In this document: piece by piece, positions 35,741 to 48,409 of the stretch
Numbering within the stretch: position 1 is the stretch's first letter
Layout of the letters: every line of letters starts with the position of its first letter
NCBI GenBank assembly: GCA_030770425.1
Contig: JASJFT010000113.1
Span: 62,001-126,000, forward strand
Source of the DNA: Darksidea phi
Lineage: Eukaryota; Ascomycota; Dothideomycetes; Pleosporales; Lentitheciaceae
Length of the DNA: 64,000 nucleotides
Direction: 5' to 3'
The notes under the pieces: generated by a model
What the model was told of the DNA's origin: nothing
What the model saw: the letters and a program-made list of their open reading frames with translations, nothing else
The model's database searches: none
Position numbers and translations under genes: made by a program

Positions 35741-35901
35741 TTCTTGTATGAATGACTTATGGAGCATGCACTCTCCAGTCACGACTCAGAGCCCGCGCTC
35801 GCTGCAGCCGCACCACCTGCTAAACGGTGCAGAAGGCATGCCGAAAGCAAACCCGCTTTGCAGACACTCCCCTCGCCCGCGAGGCGCTCTCCACGCTCTA
35901 G

Positions 35902-37070
35902 GTGTCGCCAACTGAGGGCGTCGCATCTGTCAACTGCTGGGCCAACCCCTGCAACCACGGCGAAGGTATGGATCCCAACCAGGCGCACCCAAGACTACCG
36001 GCCCGGACAGTGCGACCAGCAAAGGTGCGATCGCGAACACCGAGCTCCGTAAAGAAGCCACCGCACCGCGCCACCTCTGAATACCGGAATAGAACCATGA
36101 AGCTAGCCCTCGTCTACGTAGAGCGCGACCTCCAACCGCCCGTTCACATTACTGCACCACGTCGAACGCATATTAGGGACCGGCATAACGAGAAATGCAG
36201 GCGGGCAAGAGGGGAATAAGAATATAATACGAGATGCATTTCTAGCCGCCCTTGCTAAGACCTATAAGGCCAAATATCAGTCGCTGGATGGTGATTGCAC
36301 CAGCCAGGGCGACGATTATTCAGGTCTGATGCAACCTCTCAGCAGGTTCCGGTCACCCATACTGAAACTGAGCGCATCTGAGAAGCGTGAGCCTACAGCT
36401 GTCTATTTGAGTATCCGCCCAACATGATGAAGCATGGAACATACATCTGAAGCCCACCCTCCCGCAATGGAAGTGGGTTTACGCGTCACTAGCCTCGGCA
36501 GACCTCCCCGCATTCCCCACTCCCGCTGCTTCGCTCTGCCAGGACGACCCCTCTACTAGCAGCGCCGCCTCCGTAACCGCAAGCGACTCCTCTGTAGACG
36601 ACAAACTGCAACTCTTGACCCCCAAACTTGACGTCACCGTTGGCCTCGCATTAGACGCCATCAGGAAGGCCCTCAGGCTCCCACAGGACATCCTTCGTCT
36701 CAAGACCAATCCAAGCTTACCGCAACCCTTCGTCAGCGATCCGCACCAAGTGCCATTCGGACTGCGGTTCCCGAAGGGCCTAGATACGGGTGGTAATCTC
36801 ATACATGCGCAGAACCAGACAGCTGTGGCGGCCGCATCGGCCCTCAAGATCCTCAACAATCTCGATGCTCGTGCTGCGCCCGCCCCCGATGCCGCTATCG
36901 ATGCCAAGATTTCCACTCCCGCAATCATCTTCGCCATCGCAACAGAAGGCCGCACGCACGAACTGTGGGTGCATTACCAAGTCGGCTACGAGTACCACAT
37001 GTCCTGTCTCCGGTCCTGGCGCACTACGGTGCCGGGCCATGCGGAGCTGTTTGTTGAGTCCCTAGCATGA
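35902..37070 (+). pseudogene. Unrecognised gene with an apparent one-base frameshift
   Basis: Coding-like exons are 35902-36048 and 36122 onward (73-bp GTAAAG...GTAG intron). The frame runs through FLAALAKTYKAKYQSLDG and SEKREPTAVYLS to a TGA at 36425. The +1 frame opens at 36411 and continues smoothly with HDEAWNIHLKPTLPQWKWVY, a Ser/Ala-rich linker and a C-terminal domain containing ALDAIRKALRLPQDILR and RTHELWVHYQVGYEYHM, ending at 37070. The two halves fit together if one base is dropped between 36411 and 36424. A short unusual intron or a sequence error are alternatives. Upstream exons before 35902 are unclear (a frame from 35759 may contribute). I do not recognise the family; the C-terminal half looks like a conserved fungal domain. 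Confidence 0.45.
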
Positions 37071-37854
37071 ATAATGGGGTGGGGGCGGGCGGGTTTAAAG
37101 ACAAAGTTGTAGAGAGAGTAGGTGCGTTATGGGGGTCTATGTATACCCTGGGGAGTGAATAGGAAGAGGTGAAGCGGAGTAATAGGAAGAAGAGAATCCA
37201 TCCTCAGGGTGGCCGAGCCCGTGGAGGGTGTTTCTCGACTCCATCTACGTAAGTTCTCTGGATCCGAGCAACAAGGAGCGGGCTAGAAATGGTAGCCATA
37301 CATTTGGGATGTGTATCGTCACAGGGAGCCGTCGGTGGGGACAGACTGGCCTGGGTGTGTGGTAGGGTCCGAGATTATTGTTAGGGTTAAACTTTGTAAT
37401 CGAAGTCAATTAATTTCGGGGATCTGACGGAGCCCGGGGGGCGCTGTCGCTTAGGTTGCCGTTCAATGTTTGCATGCATGCCAATGACATGGGGGCTGAT
37501 GCAGCTTTCTACTAGTCTAGCGCTGACTGGCCACATGCAATGCAGCACTTGACGTTATCGACGACCAACACAGCCGCGGGCGTCCGAGCACTCCAGCCTG
37601 CAAGATCTGCTGTGCGCCCGCCTCCACCCTCCGCCGTTTCTTACATGCTTCAAAGCCCGATGCAGTGTAACGAGGACGTTGATATGTCTGCGCCTACTTG
37701 TAGCCGGTGCCCTGCCGTTCGTTGAGTTTTCCAATCATCCCGCAACCCCCGCCCAACATTTCTGCGCGCGCCGTCGCCCCTCAGCCTCATGTGCTCACAC
37801 TGCTGAAATCACCCTTACACACCGTCGTCTTCCTCGTCGAGTTTCAGAGTGCCA
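37071..37854. other. Intergenic, nothing recognised
   Basis: Contains the terminator side of the preceding gene and the promoter of the Ysc84-like gene. Small open frames at 37540-37960 have no protein-like features. Confidence 0.5.
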
Positions 37855-39945
37855 ATGTGGGCCAAAGCGAAATCTGGGAAGGCGAAGGCCGGATTCGACA
37901 AGCTGTATAGCTTGGTCGACAAGCTTGGCCCGCCTGTCAATCGCCTGTCGAATAAACTAGGTTCCGAAGCATTCTGGCCAACAACCCTCGACAAAGAGAG
38001 CGACAAGGCCGCGAGAATCTTAAAGAGTTTCTGCAGTATGTTCTTTGCACAGTGCGCCAGATAGCCGCTCACATGCGACAGAGGATGGCTTCTACCAAGA
38101 AGAGGATCGGCCCACTGCCGGCGTCCCGAAGGCGAAGCAGAAGGTGGTGAAGAAGATACCCGCAGAGGTGCGTCGCTTTCTATCATACCGTTCCATCAAC
38201 ACAACACCGAGCGCGAATGCACTTATTGGGACATGGAGCCAGTGGGACGTCCGTCTAGGTCACAACCCCAGTCTTGCAAAGTTGTAAAACGCGTCTCCTG
38301 CCTAAGCTCCCTGATGGCTCCATGGCGGAACCACTCCCAGCCAGCTCTGAGCAGCCACATCCGAGTATCGTTCTAACCATTTGTCCAGGTTATACGAAAT
38401 GCGAAAGGTCTTGCCATCTTCACGACGATGCGCTCGGGCTTGTGGGTATCCGGAGCGGGCGGCAGCGGCGTTCTCCTCGGTCGCATGGCAGACGGAACAT
38501 GGTCCCCGCCATCGGGAATCATGTTGCACACGGTTGGCCTCGGCTTTCTGGTCGGTGTAGACATCTACGACTGCGTCGTCGTGATCAATACCCAGGCGGC
38601 CCTCGACGCATTCTCCTCTATACGGTGCACATTGGGCGGAGAGGTCAGTGCTGTTGCTGGGCCTGTCGGCGTAGGTGGAGTGCTGGAGACCGAAGTCCAC
38701 AAACGACAAGCGCCAGTTTTCACATACCTTAAATCCAGGGGCTTTTATGCTGGAGTACAGATGGACGGCACCATCATCATCGAACGCACTGACGAGAATG
38801 AGAAATTCTATGGAGAGCGGATCTCAGTCAAAGACATCTTGGCCGGAAAAGTACGGCATCCTCCGTATGAAGTCAGGAAGTTGATGGAAACCATCAAAGC
38901 CGCCCAGGGCGATACAAACGTGGACGAATCGCTTCTTCTTGATGGACCACCCCCTGGAGACTACGAAGTGCAGCCGGCGGACCACTCGGGGGAGATATCG
39001 TTCGGGATTCCCGACAAAGAAGATCCTGATCCTTATGGAGTCTTAGCACTACAAAACGCCGGCCTAGAAATCCGCGAGGCAGGTACTCGTGCGCGCCCAA
39101 CAAGCGAGCAGTTCGAGTTCCATCCAAGCCCAACAAGTCCTATCTACAGCACTTTTCGAAAAAGCATGGATCGGTCAAGCATAGATAGCCGGAGCATTAG
39201 CCAGCGATCAAGTTGGCGAACAAGCACCATCAGCAGCCTTCGGGAACCCAAAACGCCCACCATGGTCGATATGTGCACGCAGACTGATTTCGACACACCC
39301 ACACCTATCAAAGTACCTCAATTCCCACCGCCACTACCAAAAAGGCAGAGTCGCACCCCGAGTCCTACCCTAGCAGATATTCCCGAAACAAAGCCTGCTG
39401 AGGAGGGTCAGCAACCAGAAAAGCAGGTAGATGCTGAGGAAGCTTTACACCCAGAAAAGCAGGTGGATGCCGAGGAAGCTTTGCAACCGAGTACTTCAAT
39501 GCGAGATTCGATCGTTCTCGATGAGGTTGATCTAGATGATGACGAGGAGGAGGAAGAGCCTATTATTGAGACGATTCACCAGGCTGCAGCTCCTCAAGCC
39601 ATTACGCGCGCGCGCGTCGTTCAGGTCGCGAAGGTCGTTCCACCGAAGCTTCCCCCAAGAAACCCCTTCCGTAACCAGAGGATCGCCAATTCGAACGGGT
39701 CAAATGATGAAATGCCTCATGAGGCCTTGGCCAATGACTCGCCAACGGCCAGCCACAGCCCTCTTGCTACCCCATCGCTCAAGGGTGACGGTTCCTCGGC
39801 GTCATCTCTTTCCTCCATTGAGGGGTTAGAGCATGTGAGTCACCAGCTACAGCCAAAGCCTTCCAATGAGCCCAAGGACGAAAAGAACGACATCCATTCT
39901 CTTCCGGAGTCTCCAATCAAAGCCGTTCCGGGAGGTTTCAATTAA
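37855..39945 (+). CDS. Ysc84/SYLF-domain actin-patch protein
   Basis: Exons 37855-38035, 38082-38167 and 38389-39945 give 607 residues. The N-terminal 300 residues form a SYLF (Ysc84/DUF500) domain: VIRNAKGLAIFTTMRSGLWV across the second intron, then GAGGSGVLLGR, WSPPSGIMLHTVGLGFLVG, VVVINTQAALDAF, VAGPVGVGGV and GFYAGVQMDGTIIIER. SYLF domains bind phosphoinositides and F-actin in endocytic patches. The family's SH3 domain is missing; instead there is a disordered tail with a Pro-rich motif FPPPLPKRQ (a likely SH3 ligand), an acidic tract near residue 465 and a 36-bp duplication. The first intron is 46 bp and the second 221 bp. Confidence 0.85.
39415..39486 (+). repeat. 36-bp tandem duplication inside the Ysc84-like gene
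   Basis: Two 36-bp copies start at 39415 and 39451 and each encode PEKQVDAEEAL plus one residue. They differ at only a few positions, so the duplication is recent. It lies in the disordered tail. Confidence 0.8.
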
Positions 39946-40575
39946 GAATTTCTCATCCACGCTTACTCTTCTGGATGGCCGCTGTCCTAGGCAAGTTCTA
40001 GAAGCAAGGCGGGCTGTGCAATATCCCGCCCGCATCCGCATGATGCAACCGAGCCGATAGCCTGCGGTTGTTGATTCTTCGCAAACAGGGTTTATTTTGC
40101 CACGGGACTACAAGTTTTGAGTTTGGCTGTTCGGCCTCACGTGGAGTAGCTTCGGATAAGCACGGATCGCTGAATCAGCGTGTTACTTTCCTGGAGGATT
40201 AAGGTACGATATTCGGCGATTTGTGTTTTGGGATTTTAGTACGATTTATTTGAGGATTTAACGACGCCATGTATTTACCATCTCGCATCCATCTGACCTT
40301 GCGCGGTCACTTTTGCGAGAAAGCATTGAATAGCTTTGAAGAATTAGTAATATTTAGATACCCACTTATAATGTTGTTTCAAGTGCGTTCGCCGCGTAGG
40401 ATATGTTATGTCGTTGGAAAGTTTCACTTTCTTCGCATTCCGATGCCCCAATTGATTCTAATGTGTACGAACGCCAAGACCTGTGTCCGTGCAACCCCTG
40501 CCAAAATTTCTAGCAATTCGGCATCCCACGACCTGGTCAACTCTCTCAAATCCATACGGGACCGGGACCATCGCA
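39946..40575. promoter_or_regulatory. Intergenic region upstream of RRP7
   Basis: No gene was recognised. A CAAAATTTCT element at about 40500, 75 bp before the RRP7 ATG, resembles the A/T core of the ribosomal-RNA-processing element (AAAATTT) found before ribosome-biogenesis genes in fungi; one occurrence is weak evidence. Confidence 0.3.
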
Positions 40576-41671
40576 ATGGCTGCCGTAAAGCCGCAAAAAG
40601 CCTCAAAGTCTAAATCCGTCCCCACATCCGTCGGTGAATTCACCATCCTTCCACTCACGCTACCAAAACTGCCGGGTCTGCCGGAAGCCTACAGCGATGC
40701 GAAACATTACCTCTACATAAAAGCGCACGCGCCCTCAGTTCCTACACCTTCCGCCGATCGAAGTCTCTTCATAGCGAACGTACCAATCGATGCGTCTGAA
40801 AACAATATACGGCAGCTCTTCGCAGACCAACTAGGCGGCTCGCGCGTTGAGAGGGTGGAATTCGATTCTTCGATTCCTGCTGCGCCGACACATAAACGGT
40901 TCAGGGACGGGGCTAAGAAGTCAAAAGAGGGTGATGGAGAGGTTGAGAAGAAAGGCAAGAAGCGGAAGAGAGATGAGGATGTGGTTGCGGAGGGTATAGT
41001 GGAGGATGAAGAGAGTGCTTTCCCGAGGATTTGGAGTGGGGAGCTTAGGAGGAGTGGAAGTAGTGCTGTGGTGGTTTTTGTGGATAAAGAGAGTAGGAGG
41101 GGCGCGCTGAAGGAGGTGCAGAGGGCGGTAAAGAAGGGGAGGGATGTGAGCTGGAAAGGCGGGGATGCGGGGGTCGTTGGCGTTGAACGTGAGTATCTTC
41201 CTTTCCGTGTATAACCCTACGATATACACCAAACCATCGTGCATCTTCGTCCTTAACAGTAACGCTAACATCCCCCTAGGCTACAAATCCCACCTCTCCC
41301 TCCGCTACCCCGAACCAACTCACCTCCTCGCCACAACAACCGCCTACCTCACCCAATACGACCGCATAACCACATCGCGCAACCGCCTCCTCGCCGCCTC
41401 GCGCGCCGTCCCCGACGAAGACGGCTTCATCACCGTGACCCGCGGCGGTGGACGCACTGCCCCAGCGGCGCGTATCGAGCTAGCCGAGCAGAAGAAGACG
41501 GAGCTAGAGGAGCGGAAAAAGAAGAATGGTGTCAAGGCCGACTTTTATCGGTTCCAGAATAGGGAGCGCAGGAAGGAGGAGGAGATGAAGCTGAGGAGGG
41601 GCTTTGAGAGGGATCGGAGGAGGGTGGTGGAGATGAGGGAGAGGAGGGGCGTTGTTAGGCCGGAGGATTAG
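40576..41671 (+). CDS. RRP7: Ribosomal RNA-processing protein 7
   Basis: Exons 40576-41188 and 41280-41671 (91-bp intron) give 334 residues. An N-terminal RRM-like domain includes RSLFIANVPIDASENNIRQL. A Lys/Glu-rich insertion follows at about 125-155, and a highly charged C-terminal helix (LEERKKKNGVKADFYRFQNR) precedes the end RRGVVRPED. KADFYRFQ with the surrounding charged helix is diagnostic of the Rrp7 C-terminal domain. The yeast protein works in early 40S assembly as part of the UTP-C/CURI complexes in the nucleolus. Tracts of AAG/GAG codons create open mirror frames on the other strand. Confidence 0.9.
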
Positions 41672-42787
41672 CGGGTGGTGGGAGTAGGGAGGGTTGTGGG
41701 GCGGTGTTCTTAGTAACGAGATATGTCCGAAGAGATGCCTTGCGTTGGCAGAATACTTTTTCACTATTTCTCTTTGAAGCACTTCTTTCCCATGCTTTAG
41801 CGGAGGAAATTGGACAAGTCGATGTCACGATGTTGCGATGTCGGTTTCCACACATGAGCTTCACATATCAAAAGGCCCGAAAACCCAGTGAAACAACGGC
41901 ATCTAAGCCTATCAACCTCAAGGCGCACAAGAGGATAAATATGTACCCCCAACAATATCCCACAATTTCCCACAAAAAAGCCAGCATGTCACAAACATCC
42001 ATTCAACGCCACCTTGCCCATAATCCCCACATACACCAGCACTCACACCTATAACAACCACTCTATCGCATCCCCTCGCATCCCCGCCTCTCCTACACCT
42101 GTGCCATAGAACTCTCCCACCAATCTAAAAGCGAAATCGCCAAACGACCGCTTCCAGAGGATGTAATCATGTGTCAAGAGAAAAGGACACCGATGGAACT
42201 AGGGGCGAGTTTTTAAAAGCCGTGTTTAGAGGTCTCTGTGGTGGGGGGGGGGAGAGGATATAGTGTGGTGAGGTGCGGTGCAGTGAGGTGCAGTGAGGTG
42301 CAGTGAGGTGCAGTGAAGTGCAGTGAGGTGCAGTGCGGTATAAACACGAGCTATCCAAGAGGGGATCGAGAGAAGAGTGGTGCTGGATTAGTGGGTATGT
42401 AGTTTGATACTGAATACGTTGGTTTAGAGTTATATTTGTGGATGAATGTTGGTTTTGCGGGAGAAGGGAGAGGCGAGAGGCGATGGTACTTTTTTGTTTT
42501 GTCGCTGGGTGTGCTGTGTTAAAGATTGGAGGGGTTGTGTTTGATAGGAGGGGAGGGGAGTGGAGGGGAGGGGAGTGGAGTGGAGGGGGGGTGTTAGAAG
42601 GGGAAGGGGATATTCTACGATTGTTCATTCATTCTGGTTGGAAGAAGAGGTACATGTGAGGCGGGAGGAGCGTCAACTTAACGGAGGAGCCGTGATGACG
42701 AATTATGAAATGAAATTGCTCACGCATATAACTCCTAAACCAAGCTGGACTACAAAAGAAATTTGTCAAGGCGCCGAACGGTAATGA
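41672..42787. repeat. Low-complexity intergenic stretch with minisatellites
   Basis: Two simple-sequence arrays are visible. One is a 10-bp repeat (GTGCAGTGAG) of about seven units at 42270-42340, next to a run of G. The other is a purine array of GGAGGGGAG/GGAGTGG units at 42545-42590. Overlapping open frames here are by-products of the repeats. No gene was recognised. Confidence 0.7.
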
Positions 42788-45700
42788 CTAAACGAAAAGA
42801 TCCATCAGTCCAGCACCAGCATCACCATCCACTCCGGCATTCATCCCATTCAAATCCATTGTCGCTGCGGCGGTCTTCCCCTTTGGGTTCCCATTCACTT
42901 GTCCACTTGCATTCATGTCCAATCCTACCCTACTGCCAAAGTATGAGTCGAATCCAGCTGGTTCGCCATATTGGACGCCTTGTGCGCGATAATCTGACCC
43001 TGCTGGGAGAGGATATCCTCTCCCAAGCTGTGACTGGTCTCCGTTGACGCATGGTCGGAGATCGTTTTCGATTGAGGGGCCGAGGTCATGATTGTGATCC
43101 GAGTATTCAGTCAGCTCCCTCTCCAGGAGTGACTGCAACAGATCATCCTGCTCTTCGTCCTGAATCTTGGACTGGACGTTGTCGATGGCGGCGGCCATTC
43201 TTATCTCGTGAGCAGCATGAAGCTCGCCTTGAGCTTCCATCGGATCTCCGAACCCATCCCCTTCTTTCCGGATCCATTGTTGATTGCGAAGGCAACTTTT
43301 CATGGGAGGCGACTTGTGCATAAACTGCTTCCCGGTAGCTTCCACATCACTGAGAGGGGAGAGCTTGCGCCCATCATCGCCATGTGGCGATTGAGCGTTG
43401 GCGACGGGGGTCGTCTTGGTGTGGACCCTCTCCCAGAGGAGAGGCGGTAGACCTCGTGGGAAGGTTTCACTCGCTTTGAGCGTGTTGCACTCCCAGTACA
43501 TCTGCTGTTCGCCAAGATGGAGATGGCGGGGTGAGAGGAACCGCTCCTGGAGCGCCCAGGCCCGTGTATCCCAGCCGAAGCCCGGAGTCCGGAAGTCGAT
43601 AGCGGCGAGAGCCGCTGACGAGCTGTCTGTCCTACCTGGCGTTCTACAAGGAACCTGTATACCATCATGCGTGCTTCTACTGCCCTCGTGTATATTGGCT
43701 TGGTCATACACGGAGCTCTGAAGCTGGTCAAGCACGATCGTCAGGGCTGAGTTACGATAAACATCCGCCATTGCAAGACATTCTCGTTTTTTGTCTTCTT
43801 CGGAATCCTGCAGAACACAGAGCGAATCGACCCAGATGTAGCGGTATCCGATGCGACGCGCAGCGGAGATGGCTTCATTGAGAGCCCTAGGCAGTAGCTC
43901 CCGAGAAAGTTCACTCTGCATCGCCTGCAGACGATTGGTCGAAAGGACGGGTTCATCCCGGCCCCATAAGTAGCCTAGTGAGACATAGTCAATTGAGCCC
44001 GACGTTGATTCAAGCTGAGCGCTGTCCACAATGCGCACAGAGCTGCCTGCGACATCGTTGGGTCGGATGTCGACTAGACGTGTAGGAAGGGCTTTGGCCC
44101 TGTTTGCCTGTTGGCGACATGCGTCATGATCGTGCGAGCATTCATCTAGCCAACTCTTCGCGTGTGCGACTGAGTCGCATAGCTGCTTGTCATCGTTATC
44201 GCCATGTACATGGAAGTGTGCACGGCAATCGATGCCGTCCCCGCGGACGAACATCTCTACCGATGCGGACTCCTCAAGCGGCCCAGGATAGGATACTTTC
44301 TCGTTTGGCCAGCTGAGACAGCAGGGGGCAGGTGTGAAGGTCATTGTCAGTTTCGCGGCGTCGGGCCGCAGCGTGGGTTCGGGATCCAACATGGACTTGA
44401 CTGTGCGGACGACTGTTGCTTCGGTGAGGTCCTTGGCTTCTGCCAAGAATTGAGACAGCCAGTCGTGCACAGCCGGAACATCTTGCCAGTAGTACTTGCC
44501 TTCACGACCGCGGAATTCCCGGCGGAATTCCAGCCAGTCCGAGTTGCCTTCGCTGAAGGCGACAGTCGCCATTTCAGCAAACACACAACCCAGACTCCAG
44601 ATGTCAGCAGCTTGTTCGCGTGAGGTTCCTTCAGGGACCTCTGGCGCGCAGTATTGGCGTGTAAGTGGCTTAGACTTGCCGTCCGAGGTCGTCTCCTCGA
44701 ATGAACTGATACCGAAATCGCTCAGTACGACGTGAGGGAACTCTTGGTCGCCTTGCATGACCAAGATGTTTTGGGGCTTGATGTCCATGTGCTTGACCAC
44801 CGGACGTTGCTCGTGGAGATACCGAACCGTCGATGACAAGCAGCCGAGCATGCTGACGATGATTTGAGCTAGGCCCAAGGGCCGGTTCAATATGGACGTG
44901 TCAAGCCATGCTGCAAGTGTTGTTTCTGCCACGGGTGAGAGGAGGATCGACATCTTGTCGCCCTTTGAATAAGCGCCCAGGAAGCGGACAACGTGGGGGT
45001 GCCGAAGCTTTTGGAGCACGTCTACTTCCTTCTTCAACTCTTCAAGAGCCGAGTGGTCGCGGTTCTTAAGTGTCTTCCGACTAACCCTTAGGCTTGTCTC
45101 GCGATGCACAACCTCGTCCACTGTACTGAAGCCGCCCATACCGAGTAGCTTCACGCTGAGGAATGATTGTGAGTTCAGCGGAGATACAGACCTCCGTAGG
45201 GGATCAATGGCGTTTAGTGGACCGGTAACCAACGGATCATCCGATGGCAGGTCGACATCAATCGGTGGGTCGGGCGCGATTGCCGCAGGTATCTGACAGA
45301 TTTGTGCTGTCTGGGTAGCGTCGTCCTGCTGGCCTGAGCCGTCTGCACCATGGTTAAGCGGGCGATTGCCATCAGAGTGCACTCGACCTAAGGACTGGGT
45401 GACAACATTTCCGGCCAGAGCATGCGAGTGAGTTCCCTCTGTCGTATCAGACCTTCCATGTACCTGTTTCCCGTCGGATGTAGTTGGGTTGCAGGTTGGC
45501 TTAATATGCCTTGTGTCACTTGTGGTTTCGTGTTCTGTAGATTGAGCGAGGTTGAAATGGAAGTATCCGCCCTGTGGAGGCTGCTGTCCACCACCATTAT
45601 TGCCGCCATTGCCGTTGTGTTTGGAGCCGGAGCCACTGCCGCGTTGATCTTGGTTAGGTGGGAAGAACGGCTTATTGTTACCGAAGCCACCGCTATCGGG

Positions 45701-47220
45701 TCGATCACTGTCATCATCGTTATCGTCCGTATTGTCGGAATCGCCGTTGTGTTCATCGTCATCGTCAATCCAGTCTAGCATACACTTCCCTTGCTTGAAG
45801 TGCTCCGCAATGTGGTCAATGCGATCCTGTCGCTCCGTGAAGCGATGAGGACAGAAGCCACAATTCTTGGGGAACCCGGTGTCAGATTCCACAATACTCG
45901 CCTGCTCATAGTCGGCGCAGTTGAGACCAGGGTGGATGTTCCGGAAGTGTTGGGAGAAGTGGTACTTCCGGAAGCATGGCTTCACTCGTACGTCGCCCTG
46001 GCTGACGCAGAGGGCACCTACAACTAGTCAGCATCTACTAGCTTCGTCGCTGCGCAAAATCAAGCCAGCTAATTACAGCCATAACAATCCATGTAGAGAC
46101 ATGGAGAGAGTTACTTACAGATCCACGATTTCGACGGATACCCCTCTTCCTCGTTCCGCTTCCAGTCACACTTGCGACCGTACCGCTTGCCACACTTCCG
46201 TGTGCATTGGTAGATCTTGTTAGAATCACGCTTGAGCAACTCGGGGTCATCTGTAGGGTTGCAACCTTTTCGACCGCCTCGCAACGGGCTTTGGGTGGTC
46301 GTTGCCGTCGCGACCGCCTGCGCGTCGAGATTGCAGGGAAGTTCAGGGAACAGCGGCTGCGCAACAGTCTCTGAAGGTCCGCTGGTACCCGTATATAGGA
46401 TAGGGTCCAGCTGCTGAGTGAAGCCCGTTTGCGACTTGTAGGCAGAATCGTGTGTCATGCCTTGCTTCAATGCCTGACCGAACCAGTGTCGGATGGCTGT
46501 CGCCGACTCGCCAGTCAGTTGGGATAGAGAGTCAATATGACGGTCGCTAATATAGATTAGTCGATGTACTGCTGTTGCTGAAAGTCTCAAAGACTGATAC
46601 ATACCTGGGCAGCACATTGTACTTGGTGAACCACGTCGCGCACACATCAGCAGCCTCATCACTAAGCCCCACATCGCCGGAGCTGGATGGCGTCGGCTGA
46701 GTATCAACAGCCCAGCTGGACCCCGAGACCGAGGCCGACCCAGTGAAGGGCGAATACGCAACGCTCTCGTGTCGCTTGGGCTGCGGAAAGTCCTGGATAT
46801 CGAGTTGTAACGGTCGCTTGCCCAGAGCGGAACCATTGAACTGAGGGTTGTAAATAGTATCGAATGACTGCGCAGGCGTAGTCGGGAACGGGGCCATTGT
46901 GGTTGAGCTCACATCACCCCATGACGCTCCTGTCGAGGTGTTATCCAAGGTCTGCACTGTCATCAGCCATCCATCCGACCGTTCTAAAGTGTGACACTTA
47001 CAAGAGGCTGCTCCAGACCGAAGCTTGTGCTGATACTAGGGTCGAATATCGAGTCAAACGATTGCTGGCCGAATATGGAACCGCTGGTAGTCGTATCGAT
47101 GCCCTCATCGAAGTAGCCGGACGCGGTATTACCCTGTCCGGAAGCCTTCAAGCCGTTGAACGACGGTTGGGGCATTGTGAAGTCGAAGTCGAAGTTCAAG
47201 GTAGCGTTGTGGGCGTCCAT
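42788..47220 (-). CDS. Homeodomain-like / C2H2 / protein kinase / HET fusion protein
   Basis: Exons (minus) 47220-47002, 46951-46605, 46546-46119 and 46017-42788 sum to 1408 codons (1407 residues). In order: a disordered N-terminus; a homeodomain-like helix set ending AIRHWFGQAL (about 170-215, crossing an intron); a Cys/His-rich zinc region (about 305-360, including CTRKCGKRY and CFRKYHFSQHFRNIH); a C2H2 finger CGFCPHRFTERQDRIDHIAEH (384-404); an Asp/Gly/Asn-rich linker; and a Ser/Thr kinase (about 620-890). The kinase has LGMGGFSTV, Lys 646, HMDIKPQN at 741, DFG at 765 and APE at 789. A HET domain follows: YVSLGYLWG at 1009, YIWVDSLCVLQD at 1058, AWALQER at 1151 and YWEC at 1172. HET domains are TIR-related executors of heterokaryon incompatibility. 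Every module keeps its key residues and no frame is broken. A signalling receptor or effector coupling phosphorylation to cell death is inference. Confidence 0.85.
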
Positions 47221-48409
47221 TGTGGCAGAGGACAGGCCGTTGAGCTCTCTAGTGCTCGGATGATCCAGATCGCGAACAGTCAACAAGAGTGGATGACGGA
47301 AAATGAGTCAAAATCTCGCGGATTGGACTGGTTCCAAGCCTTTTACATATCAAGCATTGACCGGACGCTGTAGCTCCTGGAGTTGTGACTCTTCGAGGAA
47401 GGGCGGTACAGCGGCTGAAGGGCGGAGTGCAGGTGGGATTAGACAGTTTGACTCGGCAGCATGTTGTGGTACGGTAAAGCTAGGCGGAGCCGTGCTGCGG
47501 CTCCCTGGTCTACGAATGCTTGACGAGAGGAACATTAACAACTAGCTAGGGTCCATGCATCGTAAGTAATTTCCGGACGCGCGTTCCAGCCTAATGCCTT
47601 GCACTGAAAAAGAAGCCGGTGAACTCGACGTCCACGGACAGATCACGTAACGCGTAAACTACCGCCTGTTCGCCAAGAAAGTAAGCCCAATATACAGCTT
47701 TTAGAGAAGGGCGGCATCATGTGGGGTTTCTTCCCGATCGGGCGAGGCTGTGAGTCCGAGCTCGTGGCTGCGTTGAGGCTTTGCTCTCACCTCCAACACC
47801 CCAGCCGCTCACCGAAGCGACGGAAAGACCCGCCAAAGGCGTCACTCTCGCACGCACACAGAATGCAAATCTCGCACTAGCGTCCCACGGCCTCGAATTC
47901 CGAGTAATAGTAAACCGCACCATCCTGACGGCCTCCGCGGGATCCGCTGAACGGTGGGAGCTTACGTTTCCTATTAAGGCGCTAGTTCCGCGTGACACTA
48001 TTCGGCCGGGCTTCCATAGTATGCCCTCCCTGTGTTTTGTACGAGCGCCTACACCACACATATGTATACATCTTGATGCACCTCTACAGTGTACAAACTC
48101 CTGCTGTGTTTCGTACGGACCTTACAAAAGACTCCCATTGTGTAAACTCGAGAGACTGAATAGCTAGGGGCTTTCTCACCTCGCAGCCGAAAAGCCGGGA
48201 CAGCGACGCAATAGAGAGGGTGCCAACGCATGTCATAGGTATATCGTAACGCATTAATTCCTAACAACTTATTTCTCCCAGTTCCATCAGGAAGGTTTCC
48301 AATCACCATATGAAAAGCATTACATATATACAAACCCACCACATCGCCGTGTGTACTTACCTCAATCGACCAGTGCGGATCCCCATCAAACCTCTTAAGC
48401 ACCCCAAAT
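47221..48409. other. Intergenic, nothing recognised
   Basis: This 1.2-kb stretch upstream of the fusion gene should hold its promoter and the 3' end of the next gene. Open frames at 47300-47545 and 47717-48167 lack coding features on either strand. Confidence 0.45.

Noticed and set aside
37370..37400. TTAGGGTTAA string considered as telomeric repeat
   Set aside because: A single unit only, inside unique sequence.
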